Notes: a model not told the origin generated them from the letters alone. 23,833 nt of DNA from CAVAVT01 sp963592185 (GCA_963592185.1 CAVAVT010000026.1:1-23833), one strand, 5' to 3'; numbered from the stretch's first letter, positions 1-7,575 are shown. Translations and numbers: made by a program.

Positions 1-53
1 CTCGCGACCCCCACCTTGGCAAGGTGATGCTCTACCAACTGAGCTATTTCCGC
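1..53 (-). tRNA. tRNA-Gly (GCC), 3' part cut off by window edge
   Basis: Read on the minus strand from 53, the sequence begins GCGGAAATAGCTCAGTTGG, a typical 5' acceptor strand and D-arm. The anticodon arm follows (TCACC, loop TTGCCAA, GGTGG), with anticodon GCC at 20-18 and then the variable loop. The T-arm and 3' acceptor lie beyond the window. The anticodon and the body match bacterial glycine tRNAs that read GGC/GGU. A consensus promoter lies just upstream. Confidence 0.93.
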
Positions 54-95
54 ATTTTCGTGACCTCTACGCGCCTGCGTTAGTCAACAAAACAT

Positions 96-124
96 ATTCT
101 ACATGTCATATGCGCTTTTGTCAA
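96..124 (-). promoter_or_regulatory. Promoter of tRNA-Gly
   Basis: On the minus strand a perfect -35 (TTGACA, 124-119) is followed by a 17-nt spacer and a -10 TAGAAT (101-96, 5 of 6 consensus bases). It lies about 43 nt before the mature tRNA 5' end and downstream of the thiE stop. The tRNA therefore probably has its own sigma-A transcript rather than being read from thiE. Confidence 0.8.
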
Positions 125-143
125 CACTTGTTTTTAAATTTTT

Positions 144-839
144 TCAATTTATTTTCCAAGCGTCCACAAGTTCCTTTGCAGCAACATAAGGATCTTCCGC
201 CCCGGCTACAGCAGATACCACGAAGAAACCATCCACCCCGGTCTTCTTCAAATCAGGAATATCTTTCAGTTTCACGCCGCCGCCAACAACAACAGGAACA
301 GCACTAATCCTTGCCAGCTCAGAAAGTTCCTCAAGGCTTCTTGTGATAACGATTCCATTCTCATCCATTCCGCAGTCAGGTTTTGTTGCTGTCTCATGAA
401 GCGGACCTGCACCAAAGTAATCAATCTGGCTTACATCTGCATTTTTCACATAATCAATCAGCTCTGAGGTTCTCGCCGAAAGTCCGACGATAGCCTCCTC
501 CCCTAAATATCTTCTGCATATTTCCACTGGGATATCACTTTGTCCAACGTGTATACCGTCCACTCTTACTCCCTTAGCTCTACATGCCAGCACCACGTCC
601 AATCTGTCATCCACCAAAAGTGCTACTTTGCCCTGGGCATTAAGTTCTTCCAGTGCATAGGATGCCTCTGCGGTAATACCAATCAATTCTCTGGCAGAAG
701 CCACCTTGGACCTTATCTGCACAAAAGTGAATCCGCCATTTACTGCAGCCTTAACAACATCGCTGACAGGTCTTCCGTTGGTATTCTCCGGACCAACCAC
801 AAAGTATGCTGATAAATCAAATGTATTTCTTATGCTCAT
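144..839 (-). CDS. thiE: Thiamine-phosphate synthase ThiE
   Basis: Joins hydroxymethylpyrimidine pyrophosphate to hydroxyethylthiazole phosphate, giving thiamine monophosphate in the cytoplasm. The 231-residue protein shows the TIM-barrel family motifs in order: VQIRSK near the N-terminus, VDDR, DGIHVGQSD, GLSART, the phosphate-loop stretch YFGAGPLHETATKPD, VVVGGG and a final FFVVSAV strand. The chosen ATG at 839 has GGTGAGGAG eight bases upstream; a GTG at 848 would lie directly on that site and overlap the upstream stop, so it is less likely. It follows the thiamine-binding protein gene by only a few bases, so the two are probably co-transcribed and translationally coupled. The length is slightly above the usual 210-220 residues. 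No clear terminator is visible before the tRNA promoter. Confidence 0.93.
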   Translation of the reverse strand: MSIRNTFDLSAYFVVGPENTNGRPVSDVVKAAVNGGFTFVQIRSKVASARELIGITAEASYALEELNAQGKVALLVDDRLDVVLACRAKGVRVDGIHVGQSDIPVEICRRYLGEEAIVGLSARTSELIDYVKNADVSQIDYFGAGPLHETATKPDCGMDENGIVITRSLEELSELARISAVPVVVGGGVKLKDIPDLKKTGVDGFFVVSAVAGAEDPYVAAKELVDAWKIN

Positions 840-844
840 TATCT

Positions 845-1147
845 TCACTCCTCACCTAAAATCTTATTAATTTTTTCAGGTTTGGAATGCATCATGTCAG
901 TGTATCCCGGTCTTATGTCCGCCTTAACCAGAACTGATGTCCTTATTCCCTTTTCCGCAAGCACAAAAGTTGCCTTTTTAACCACAGCCATAACCTCGTC
1001 CCAGTCCCCTTCAATTTCTGTGAACATGGAATTAGTTCTATGGGGAAGCCCAGATTCTCTTATAACCTTGATTACTTGTGAAACGTATCCGGACATTTCT
1101 TCACCGGTTCCACAGGGTGCTATTGCAACAGCAATTAACGTATTCAT
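845..1147 (-). CDS. Small thiamine-binding protein (MTH1187/YkoF-type, UPF0045)
   Basis: A 100-residue protein of the thiamine-binding PF01910/COG0011 family. These form ferredoxin-like dimers or tetramers and are linked to thiamine or its HMP moiety. Visible family signs are IAVAIAPCGTG at the N-terminus, a central EIEGDWDEV, and a VLVKADIRPGYTDMM strand near the C-terminus. The ATG at 1147 is chosen because AAGGAGG lies eight bases upstream; the longer frame back to 1171 runs through that site. It stands directly before thiE, which supports a role in thiamine salvage or precursor handling. The exact ligand cannot be told from sequence. Confidence 0.85.
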   Translation of the reverse strand: MNTLIAVAIAPCGTGEEMSGYVSQVIKVIRESGLPHRTNSMFTEIEGDWDEVMAVVKKATFVLAEKGIRTSVLVKADIRPGYTDMMHSKPEKINKILGEE

Positions 1148-1172
1148 GTAAAAATCCTCCTTTTTACGCATA

Positions 1173-1204
1173 AAAGGGAGACAGCCCGAAAGCCGTCTCC
1201 CTTT
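1173..1204 (-). terminator. Intrinsic terminator after dcuB
   Basis: A 13-bp inverted repeat with one mismatch (AAAGGGAGACAGC at 1173-1185 against 1192-1204) and a 6-nt loop, followed on the minus strand by TTTTA. It lies between the dcuB stop and the thiamine-binding gene, so it should end or attenuate dcuB transcription before the downstream thiamine genes. Confidence 0.7.
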
Positions 1205-1217
1205 ATTCTTAAATTAA

Positions 1218-2564
1218 TCAGACAATGATATGTGCAATGATATAGCCAACAATACAGCCGGTAAATACAACAATAAGTCCCGGTATCATAAAGCTGTGGT
1301 TCAGCAAAAATTTACCGATACGGGTAGTGCCTGAACGATCAAAACCTATGCAGGCCAAATCTGACGGATAAGTCGGCAGGAAGAAGTAACCGTAGCAAGC
1401 AGAAATGAATGACAGAACTACTACAGGATCTACGCCAACATTAAGTGCCAGTGGTACAACAATGGCAATTGCTGCTCCCTGTGAGTTAACCAGCTTGGAT
1501 GTAAGGAATGCAAAAATCGCATAAGCCCAAGGATACTGAATAACAGCTGCACCCAGCCAATCTTTAAGAACACTGATGTTATTGCTGAAGTAAGTATCTG
1601 CCAGCCATGCTACACCGTATACGGATACAAGTGCAACGATACCGGACTTAAACACCTGGCTGTTGCCTACAGTGTTTTTCAAATCCTTTACCTTGCAGAT
1701 AAAGAGAATCATAGCAGCTACCATGAGCATTACCATCTGGATAACCTCAGTCATGGAAACAGCCTTCATCTCACCCTTTGCGTTAGGGAAATGAGGAAGA
1801 AGCTCCTGGAAGTTGCCCAGCAGTGCGATTACAATTATACCGATAAAGAAGATGTACATAGCGTGGTAGTAGGACTTAGGAAGTTCTTTGTCCTGAAGGC
1901 TCTCAGCATCACCGTATATATATTCACGGGTAGCTGCATCAGCAATACGCTTCTGGAAATCCTCATCCTTGTCCAAATCCTTGCCACGGCGATAAGACCA
2001 AAGTGCAGCACAAAATACACCACAGAATGTGGACGGTATGGAAATAGCCAGCACTTTAAGTACTGAAATTTCAACACCTGCAGCTGTCAGAAGGGCTACC
2101 ATAGTAACAACAGCAACGGATACCGGAGAAGCACAGATTCCTGCCTGAGCAGCAACAGATGATACAGCCATTGGACGCTCAGGTCTGATGTTCTGCTTGA
2201 TTGCAATGTCATATATTATAGGAAACATTGTGTAGCACACATGTCCAGTACCACAGAGCACTGTAAGGAACCAGGTGGTAATAGGTGCCAGAATAGTAAC
2301 ACGCTTCGGATTTGAGCGAAGCAGCTTCTCTGCATATTTCAGCATAACAGTCAGACCGCCTGATGCCTGCAAAAAGCCTGCGCAGGTTACAACTGCCAAA
2401 ATAGTGAGCATTACGCCGATTGGAGGACTTCCTGGCTTATACTGAAATACAAATGTGTAAAGCACAAGTCCAATACCGCTGACAACAGCCAGACCAATAC
2501 CGCCCTTTCTAACACCCACGATTAAGCAGGTTAGCAGAAGGACCAATCCCAAAAACATTACCAT
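1218..2564 (-). CDS. dcuB: Anaerobic C4-dicarboxylate antiporter DcuB
   Basis: An inner-membrane carrier of the DcuA/DcuB family (PF03605) that exchanges external fumarate, malate or aspartate for succinate. The 448-residue, highly hydrophobic protein has about ten to twelve membrane segments. It carries blocks nearly identical to E. coli DcuB as I recall it: EKLLRSNPKRVTILAP, LCGTGHVCYT, RPERPMA, ASPVSVAVV, a cytoplasmic GKDLDKDEDFQK stretch, LPTYPSDLA and FDRSGTT. The ATG at 2564 is preferred: AAGGAG stands nine bases upstream, whereas an upstream TTG at 2570 is only three bases from it. It lies between thiM and the thiamine-binding gene but has a 212-bp upstream gap and its own terminator, so it may be a separate unit. 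It suggests fumarate respiration. Confidence 0.93.
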   Translation of the reverse strand: MVMFLGLVLLLTCLIVGVRKGGIGLAVVSGIGLVLYTFVFQYKPGSPPIGVMLTILAVVTCAGFLQASGGLTVMLKYAEKLLRSNPKRVTILAPITTWFLTVLCGTGHVCYTMFPIIYDIAIKQNIRPERPMAVSSVAAQAGICASPVSVAVVTMVALLTAAGVEISVLKVLAISIPSTFCGVFCAALWSYRRGKDLDKDEDFQKRIADAATREYIYGDAESLQDKELPKSYYHAMYIFFIGIIVIALLGNFQELLPHFPNAKGEMKAVSMTEVIQMVMLMVAAMILFICKVKDLKNTVGNSQVFKSGIVALVSVYGVAWLADTYFSNNISVLKDWLGAAVIQYPWAYAIFAFLTSKLVNSQGAAIAIVVPLALNVGVDPVVVLSFISACYGYFFLPTYPSDLACIGFDRSGTTRIGKFLLNHSFMIPGLIVVFTGCIVGYIIAHIIV

Positions 2565-2584
2565 AAACAACTACTCCTTTTTTG

Positions 2585-2612
2585 CACAGCTGCACATATG
2601 CGCAGTACTGTG
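2585..2612. promoter_or_regulatory. Dyad-symmetric element in dcuB leader
   Basis: CACAG-CTGC at 2585-2593 pairs with GCAG-TA-CTGTG at 2602-2612 around a CATATG-containing centre. The inner 16 bases (CTGCACATATGCGCAG) form a palindrome with a single mismatched position pair. It ends about 6 nt before the dcuB ribosome binding site. It could be an operator or an mRNA hairpin that affects translation. No known regulator motif is assigned. The rest of the 2565-2776 gap shows no convincing promoter or terminator. Confidence 0.4.
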
Positions 2613-2776
2613 ACCAAAAACACAGCAAGCACCATTTGCATGACGCTTGTATCATTAAGTATATTTATTTTATGGCAATCATATCATATTATTTATTATT
2701 AAACAAGGGTATTTTCCGTCAAAATTAGTCGTATTTCGGTCTACAATTACTCAAACTCATTCAAATTATATCATTG

Positions 2777-3610
2777 TCAGTCTTTCAGATTAAAGGGATA
2801 GTCAGAAAGCTCTCCAGCAGATGCCTTATAAAGTTCATCAAGGAAGTGTACCTGAAATGAACCTGGGCCGTCAGAATTTTTTTCCGCCCGCTGGCCAGCC
2901 AGATTATATACTATTGAACCAGTAACCGCCGCCGTGAAAGGATCTGAAACCGCAGCGTAAACAGCTATAACCCCTCCCAGGGAGCATCCTGCACCAGTAA
3001 TCTTTTCCATAAAGTGGGAGCCGCCCTTGATATACATGACGGTACTTCCATCTGTTACCAGGTCTTCTTCGCCGGATACAGCCACCGCTCCACCTGTATA
3101 TTTTGCAAGCTCTATGGCTGCGTTTTCAGCATCCGAAACCTTGTCTGTGGAGTCCACACCCTTTACGCCTTCTGAGCTGCTTGCGCAATCCAGTCCCCAG
3201 AGCTTGCCCAAGGCAATTATCTCAGAGGCATTTCCACGGATAACAGATGGCTTAAAGGGCTTCATCATGCTTAACAGTTCGGTGCGCATCGCCCCAAGAC
3301 CTACAGCTACCGGGTCCAGTACCCAGTTCTTCTTTCTTTCATGGAGACGTCTTGCTGTCCGTGGAAGTGTCTCTGTATATACTGGCAGAAGAGTTCCTAC
3401 ATTTATATAGAAAGATTCTGCTATTTCTGCCAGAGATTCACCTTCGTCAGGAAGATAAACCATAGCAGCAGATCCTCCAACAGCCAGCTGAGTGTTTGCC
3501 ACTAAATTAATTGTTACAGTGTTGGTAATGGATGGCGCCATGGGTTTTACTTTTTTTACCTTCTCCACAGCCTCAAGAATTTGTTCCCGAATAACTTTTT
3601 CACTAAGCAT
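2777..3610 (-). CDS. thiM: Hydroxyethylthiazole kinase ThiM
   Basis: Phosphorylates the thiamine thiazole moiety with ATP so that it can be salvaged and joined by ThiE. The 277-residue protein has the ribokinase-like ThiM signatures: PSITNTVTINLVAN near residue 26, LDPVAVG at about 98-104, RGNASE at 125-130, VSGEEDLVTDG at about 178-188 and ITGAGCSLG at about 204-212 with the catalytic cysteine at 209. The start at 3610 has AAGGAG upstream at good spacing. The open frame continues upstream through the riboswitch, but that part (to 3727) is not coding. A TPP riboswitch with a terminator precedes the gene, so it should be repressed when thiamine pyrophosphate is plentiful. Confidence 0.95.
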   Translation of the reverse strand: MLSEKVIREQILEAVEKVKKVKPMAPSITNTVTINLVANTQLAVGGSAAMVYLPDEGESLAEIAESFYINVGTLLPVYTETLPRTARRLHERKKNWVLDPVAVGLGAMRTELLSMMKPFKPSVIRGNASEIIALGKLWGLDCASSSEGVKGVDSTDKVSDAENAAIELAKYTGGAVAVSGEEDLVTDGSTVMYIKGGSHFMEKITGAGCSLGGVIAVYAAVSDPFTAAVTGSIVYNLAGQRAEKNSDGPGSFQVHFLDELYKASAGELSDYPFNLKD

Positions 3611-3640
3611 CTTATCTCTCCTTTTCCGGAGCGGCTGCCT

Positions 3641-3675
3641 CAAAAACAAAAAGCACACGCCGTATAGCGTGTGCT
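3641..3675 (-). terminator. Riboswitch-controlled terminator before thiM
   Basis: A perfect 9-bp stem AGCACACGC/GCGTGTGCT with a 6-nt loop (3652-3675) is followed on the minus strand by TTTTGTTTTTG. It lies between the TPP aptamer and the thiM ribosome binding site. This is the expected expression platform for transcriptional attenuation. Confidence 0.88.
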
Positions 3676-3683
3676 CCAGATTC

Positions 3684-3778
3684 CAAAGCGATATGCTCCC
3701 TACGACAGTATTAACCGACAGGTTCAAAGGGTCAGGCTCGAAACCTTCTCAACTCCTAAGAGTCCCCCTGCATCATAT
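3684..3778 (-). promoter_or_regulatory. TPP riboswitch (THI element) aptamer
   Basis: On the minus strand the conserved order of a thiamine-pyrophosphate aptamer is visible: ATGCAGGGG, a P3 hairpin ACTC-TTAG-GAGT, TGAGA, an optional extra stem AGG...CCT, then ACCCTTTGAACCTG, GGTTAATAC and CGTAGGGA, closed by GCAT pairing with the 5' ATGC. The pyrimidine-sensing box reads TTGAGA where CTGAGA is more usual. With the hairpin at 3641-3675 it forms an off-switch for thiM. The exact aptamer ends are approximate. Confidence 0.93.
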
Positions 3779-3792
3779 TCAGTTCAATTATT

Positions 3793-3821
3793 AATCTAGC
3801 ATTGTTAAAGAAAATTGTCAA
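3793..3821 (-). promoter_or_regulatory. Promoter of the riboswitch-thiM transcript
   Basis: On the minus strand, TTGACA (3821-3816), a 17-nt spacer ending in TGC (extended -10 TGn), then TAGATT (3798-3793). The expected transcription start lies a few bases before the aptamer, as needed for a riboswitch leader. Confidence 0.75.
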
Positions 3822-3879
3822 TATTTGCTGATATGTATATATATTTCTTAGATGTTATGCATAATATGAATAGAGGCTG

Positions 3880-3916
3880 TAAAATAAAAAGCCCCCAACA
3901 TTGCATTGAAGGCTTT
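3880..3916 (-). terminator. Terminator of tRNA-Thr
   Basis: On the minus strand AAAGCCTTCAA pairs with TTGGGGGCTTT (11 bp including two G-U pairs) around a 7-nt loop (3888-3916), followed by TTATTTTA. It lies 10 nt beyond the CCA end of the tRNA. Confidence 0.8.
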
Positions 3917-3925
3917 AATTCCATA

Positions 3926-4001
3926 TGGAGCTGATTATAGGATTCGAACCTACGACCTGCTCATTACGAATGAGCTGCTCTACCAACTGAGCTAAATCAG
4001 C
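3926..4001 (-). tRNA. tRNA-Thr (CGT)
   Basis: A complete 76-nt cloverleaf. The acceptor GCTGATT pairs with AATCAGC, followed by discriminator T and an encoded CCA (3928-3926). The D-arm contains AGCTCAGTTGGTAGAGC, the anticodon stem is GCTCA/TGAGC with loop TTCGTAA, and the T-loop is GGTTCGAATCC. Anticodon CGT (3968-3966) reads threonine ACG. It is a single tRNA unit with its own promoter and terminator. Confidence 0.97.
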
Positions 4002-4030
4002 AATGTGTCATATAAATGACTAACATAATA

Positions 4031-4059
4031 ATTATATCTAATAGCAATATAGGTGTCAA
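4031..4059 (-). promoter_or_regulatory. Consensus promoter of tRNA-Thr
   Basis: Perfect TTGACA (4059-4054), 17-nt spacer, perfect TATAAT (4036-4031) on the minus strand, about 30 nt before the tRNA 5' end. The -35 starts just 4 bp beyond the stop of the upstream gene, so there is no room for a terminator between them. Confidence 0.9.
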
Positions 4060-4062
4060 TAC

Positions 4063-5562
4063 TCAGAAGTGTTCCAGCCGCCTGCGTGTCCCCTCATCCG
4101 GCTCCACAACTTTGAGCCATTCCAGAAGTTCCTTTACCCTGCTGGATATCTGTAAATCCTTTTTGCGCCATGCCTCAATGGTATTCAGTGCTATATTTCT
4201 ACAGCCAATTACCGGAGATTTCAGCGAACAGCAGATTAGATTCTCGCCTTTTCCCGGAGTGTCCTTAAGGGCCTGCACCACATAAGAAAGTATTCCGTAC
4301 TGAGGATTTTCTTCGGCGCTCTCAAGTTCATCGGCCTCATCCACCACCATATCAGAGAGGGGCAGACGTCTTTCGCATATGGAAATAACCTCGTCCACGT
4401 ATTTTTTATCCGGGAACAGCAAATCTACCAAATCATAACTATTGTCAAAATCCGACTCAAGTTTTTTATACGCCGCCTCTGCGTATGGAAGACCCAAAGC
4501 TCTTGCGAACTCATAAGCTGCGCCATTCTCCACAGCTGACCTTGCCAGCTGCAGACATTTTTCTGAGCTTAAAAGCTTATTGCACTGTTCAATTATCTGT
4601 TCTTTTTCGTCAAAAATTACTTCCGGGGCTTCAACAAAGGATTTCAGATGAAGAACAGAGCTGTAGTCCTCAATGTCAGAAGCATGTACCACTGAATGAT
4701 GAAGATATGCCGATAAAAGATTCCCCAGCTGCTTGTATTTTTTCAGGCTGGGAATATCCCCCAACGTGCTTCCGGCATTTATAAGCGTTTGGGCATTTTT
4801 ATACTCGTCAGCATCAATTTTTTCCTGCTCCAGCACCTTCAAAAGGCCTCCACGGCGGACACATGCCATGGCTGTATAGTCAGGCATAATATCATTTTTC
4901 CATCCTTCATGGAGCATCCAGTCCTGCATTTCCTCATTCTCTGGACGAAGCATACTGACAGCGTGAATCCGCCCCCAGCCATGGAGTTTTTTCGCCAGTT
5001 CAAAAATAACCTCTGTACCATCCGGCCATGCGGAGATTATAAAGAGACAAAACAGCGTAAACTCCTCCGATGCAGCCAGAGTTGTTATTATTTCCCTAAA
5101 CTCTTCCTCCGGCTCCACATCAAGGGTTTCCAGCACAGCCAGAGCAAATTTTACACCTTCGATGCTGTGCCCCTCTTTGATGTAGGACAGGGCAAACGCC
5201 CCCAGAGCCTCAGGAGAAAGAACCTGTGGATTGTCATAAATCCATTGCTGAAGGTCATCAATCATAGGAAGCATTACTCCACCAGCGGAAAAGTATGCCG
5301 CCATTGCTTCGGCAGCCTTGGAATACTCCTCCTTTGAGGCAAGCTCCAGTGCTCTGGTCAGTCCGCCAATATCCTGACCCTGGGAGGGACCCCACTGGTA
5401 TCTCACCATTCCGTCAAGAGCTCCGTCAGCAAAATTCAGGCCGTTCTGATTTCTGCCACGTATGGAAAAATCCTCCGGCAGCGTCCCATCCGGACCTAAT
5501 GCTGCTTTTATTTTTGTATAAATAGAAGTAACCTTATTTGCTCCAATATTACTATCTGCCAT
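4063..5562 (-). CDS. Large helical-repeat (HEAT-like) protein, function unknown
   Basis: A 499-residue soluble protein without signal peptide or membrane segments. It is almost entirely alpha-helical by eye. Repeated helix pairs rich in Leu/Ala/Glu (for example ALELASKEEYSKAAEAMAAY and EEFREIITTLAASEEF) suggest a HEAT/armadillo-like solenoid. A distinctive central block reads HGWGRIHAVSMLRP, then DWMLHEGWKND and ACVRRGGL, which would be the best part for a family search. I do not recognise a named gene and see no catalytic motif. The ATG at 5562 is preferred because GGGAG lies 11 bases upstream; an in-frame ATG at 5580 (505 residues) has no ribosome site. It follows the amino-acid permease closely and is probably co-transcribed with it. 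Possibly a scaffold or protein-interaction module. Confidence 0.8.
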   Translation of the reverse strand: MADSNIGANKVTSIYTKIKAALGPDGTLPEDFSIRGRNQNGLNFADGALDGMVRYQWGPSQGQDIGGLTRALELASKEEYSKAAEAMAAYFSAGGVMLPMIDDLQQWIYDNPQVLSPEALGAFALSYIKEGHSIEGVKFALAVLETLDVEPEEEFREIITTLAASEEFTLFCLFIISAWPDGTEVIFELAKKLHGWGRIHAVSMLRPENEEMQDWMLHEGWKNDIMPDYTAMACVRRGGLLKVLEQEKIDADEYKNAQTLINAGSTLGDIPSLKKYKQLGNLLSAYLHHSVVHASDIEDYSSVLHLKSFVEAPEVIFDEKEQIIEQCNKLLSSEKCLQLARSAVENGAAYEFARALGLPYAEAAYKKLESDFDNSYDLVDLLFPDKKYVDEVISICERRLPLSDMVVDEADELESAEENPQYGILSYVVQALKDTPGKGENLICCSLKSPVIGCRNIALNTIEAWRKKDLQISSRVKELLEWLKVVEPDEGTRRRLEHF

Positions 5563-5594
5563 TTGGACCAATGCTCCCATTCTATAAATTATTT

Positions 5595-6941
5595 TTATTC
5601 ACGGCTGACTTTGCAGCGATAACCTATCCAAAGCACAATAACCCATACAGGGATTACGGCCGCTGCCAGCTGCATGTCAGGTATTGTAAACATCAGGGCC
5701 AGTATACCAAACAAGAACAATATACATACGATATTGGTAAAAGGATAAAGTATGGATTTAAATTTAGTTTCCTTACCTTCCGCCTTACAGCGTTTCTTAA
5801 AGAACATATGGGTAACCGCAATCATGAACCAGCTGATAAGGGATGCTGCAGTTGCCACAGACAGGAAATACATGAATACCTTTTCCGGGAAGAAATAATT
5901 TGCAGCTACCACAATCAATGTAATTCCGGAGGAAAGGAAGATTCCTCTTACAGGAACGCCTCTCTTTGACAACTTTGCCAGTGCCTTTGGAGCTTCCCCA
6001 TTGGAGGCAAGTCCGTAAAGCATACGTGAGTTGCTGTAGATTGCAGAATTATACACAGAAACAGCTGCAAAAAGTACCACAAGGTTAAGGATATTTGCCG
6101 CTGCAGGGATTCCCACATAAGAAAAAATCTGTACAAAGGGGCTTGCCTCTGTTCCAACCTGATTCCACGGCCAGAGAGCCATGAGCACAGCCATGGTGCC
6201 AACGTAGAAAATCAGTATTCTCCAAATAACCTGATTAATAGCACGAGGAATTGACTTATTGGGGTTCTCAGCCTCTCCAGCGGTAATTCCGATAAGCTCA
6301 ATGCCGCCAAAGGAGAACATTACAGGAACGATTGAAAGCAGCATTCCCCAGGCTCCATTAGGGAAGAATCCCCCATTTTCCCACAGATTGGAAAAATTAT
6401 CCGGGAATGGCTCCGGATTTGAAAACAGAATCCAAAGGCCCAAAACAATCATCATTATAATAGCTGCAATTTTAATAAAGGCAAGCCAGAACTCGGTTTC
6501 ACCGTAAGCGCTTACAGTAACCAAATTTATAACAGTAATGACTACAAGACATACCAATGCAGAAATCCACTGGGGCAGATCCGGGAACCAGTAATTCATA
6601 TATATTCCCACAACGGTAAGCTCTGCCATACTTACGATTACATAATTAAACCAATAATTCCATCCAGCTAAAAATCCGGGGAAGCGGCCCCAATACTTGC
6701 TGGCATAATAACTGAAGGACCCGGATACCGGCTCATCCACCGCCATTTCTCCAAGCATACGCATAATCAGAAATACCACAAGTCCACCCAGCAAATAGGA
6801 AAGCATAACAGCCGGTCCAGCAAGGGATATTGTGGAAACCGAGCCGTAGAACAAGCCTGTTCCAATTGCACCGCCAAGGGCAATCATCTGCAGATGCCTG
6901 CTTTTAAGGCCTCTTTGCATCTTTTCATCTTTTTGGTCCAT
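5595..6941 (-). CDS. Amino-acid permease (APC superfamily, AroP/PheP-like)
   Basis: A proton-coupled amino-acid importer in the inner membrane. The 448 residues contain about 12 hydrophobic segments and the signatures of the amino-acid transporter family: RGLKSRHLQMIALGGAIGTGLF at about 10-31 with the TM1 substrate loop, LGEMAVDEPVSGSF at 63-76, GWNYWFNYV, NLVTVSAYGETEFW, MFSFGGIELIGITAGEAENP and NSRMLYGLASNG. The overall pattern is closest to E. coli PheP/AroP as I remember them, so aromatic amino acids are likely, but GABA, proline or basic substrates are possible. GGAG lies ten bases before the ATG. A copy of the dispersed repeat lies about 90 bp upstream and may supply its promoter. Confidence 0.92.
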   Translation of the reverse strand: MDQKDEKMQRGLKSRHLQMIALGGAIGTGLFYGSVSTISLAGPAVMLSYLLGGLVVFLIMRMLGEMAVDEPVSGSFSYYASKYWGRFPGFLAGWNYWFNYVIVSMAELTVVGIYMNYWFPDLPQWISALVCLVVITVINLVTVSAYGETEFWLAFIKIAAIIMMIVLGLWILFSNPEPFPDNFSNLWENGGFFPNGAWGMLLSIVPVMFSFGGIELIGITAGEAENPNKSIPRAINQVIWRILIFYVGTMAVLMALWPWNQVGTEASPFVQIFSYVGIPAAANILNLVVLFAAVSVYNSAIYSNSRMLYGLASNGEAPKALAKLSKRGVPVRGIFLSSGITLIVVAANYFFPEKVFMYFLSVATAASLISWFMIAVTHMFFKKRCKAEGKETKFKSILYPFTNIVCILFLFGILALMFTIPDMQLAAAVIPVWVIVLWIGYRCKVSRE

Positions 6942-7031
6942 GTTTCATCATCTCCAACACGGGACAGATTGCAGAAAACTTTTAATCCATCCTTCAAAAT
7001 AATGTATAAAGCATTCATTTATACCGTTTAA

Positions 7032-7067
7032 TTATAACGCCATTACTCAAGTTTTTCCACGGGAAAA
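7032..7067 (+). repeat. Dispersed intergenic repeat, copy A
   Basis: Begins TTATAACGCCATTACTCAAG, then an 8-bp stem with a 3-nt loop (ACG); the stem keeps pairing on the plus strand through one G-U. Homologous to copies at 15774 and 22240; similarity ends after GGAAAA. On the minus strand TGGAAA-17 nt-TATAAT is promoter-like and points to the permease gene. Confidence 0.85.
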
Positions 7068-7098
7068 GCCTGTCAAAATCCCCGGACCATGCAACAAC

Positions 7099-7127
7099 TT
7101 TATGGAAAATAGAAATTCTGTTATACT
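7099..7127 (+). promoter_or_regulatory. Possible promoter of the 138-residue protein gene
   Basis: TATACT at 7122-7127 lies about 30 bp before the ATG. The -35 at 17 nt spacing is only TTTATG, a weak match. Given as a candidate because no better signal exists upstream on this strand. Confidence 0.35.
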
Positions 7128-7158
7128 TTAATAAAAGAGATAGAAAGGAACGCTGCCC

Positions 7159-7575
7159 ATGTCTGATGAAGAAAAAACTGACGTAAACCGCCCACACGGC
7201 GTACAGCAAAGCATAAAAATGGAGCTTTTGGGGATGATTCATTCCGCAGAAAATCCCTTTGATATCATTATTCATATCGCAAAATATCTTGAAAAGGAGT
7301 CTGCTGAGGATGGATATGCCCAGCATATCATTGAAAACATCCGCTCCGTATACGGCTTGGCACTTGGAGATGCCAAACTCCTGCAGGACGAGCTTAAGGA
7401 TGTGGAGGCCAGGTACCAGAAAATTTCTGCCGCAAAAGACAATCCTAATTTTTCAGAGGAAGAAAAACAGCGCATCGGATTTGCCGTAAACCTTCATAAG
7501 AAAAATATCGAACGCCTCAAAGAGCTTATCCATAAGGCGGAACTTGAAGGCACTGACCCCATAATAGAAAAATAA
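7159..7575 (+). CDS. Small helical protein of unknown function (138 aa)
   Basis: A 138-residue, charged, soluble protein with no signal peptide. It is predicted by eye to be nearly all helix: an N-terminal helix pair around IKMELLGMIHSAENPFDII, a middle segment SVYGLALGDAKLLQDELKDVEARY with coiled-coil-like spacing, and a C-terminal helix IGFAVNLHKKNIERLKELIHKAEL. I do not recognise it. AAAGGAA lies eight bases before the ATG. It is the only plus-strand gene in the first 17 kb, and it converges on the 3D-domain gene with a shared hairpin between them. Codon use looks like its neighbours. Possibly a lineage-specific regulator or structural protein; no function is assigned. Confidence 0.8.
   Translation: MSDEEKTDVNRPHGVQQSIKMELLGMIHSAENPFDIIIHIAKYLEKESAEDGYAQHIIENIRSVYGLALGDAKLLQDELKDVEARYQKISAAKDNPNFSEEEKQRIGFAVNLHKKNIERLKELIHKAELEGTDPIIEK

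Noticed and set aside
3611..3727. Upstream extension of thiM
   Set aside because: Covers the riboswitch terminator and part of the aptamer; not coding.
4789..5337. 182-codon plus-strand frame opposite the helical-repeat gene
   Set aside because: Antisense shadow without recognisable motifs.
7015..7326. 103-codon minus-strand frame sharing the peptide WKNLSNGVII with the extended yaaR frame
   Set aside because: The shared peptide is the translation of the dispersed repeat (copies A and B), not a conserved protein; the frame overlaps the real 138-aa gene.
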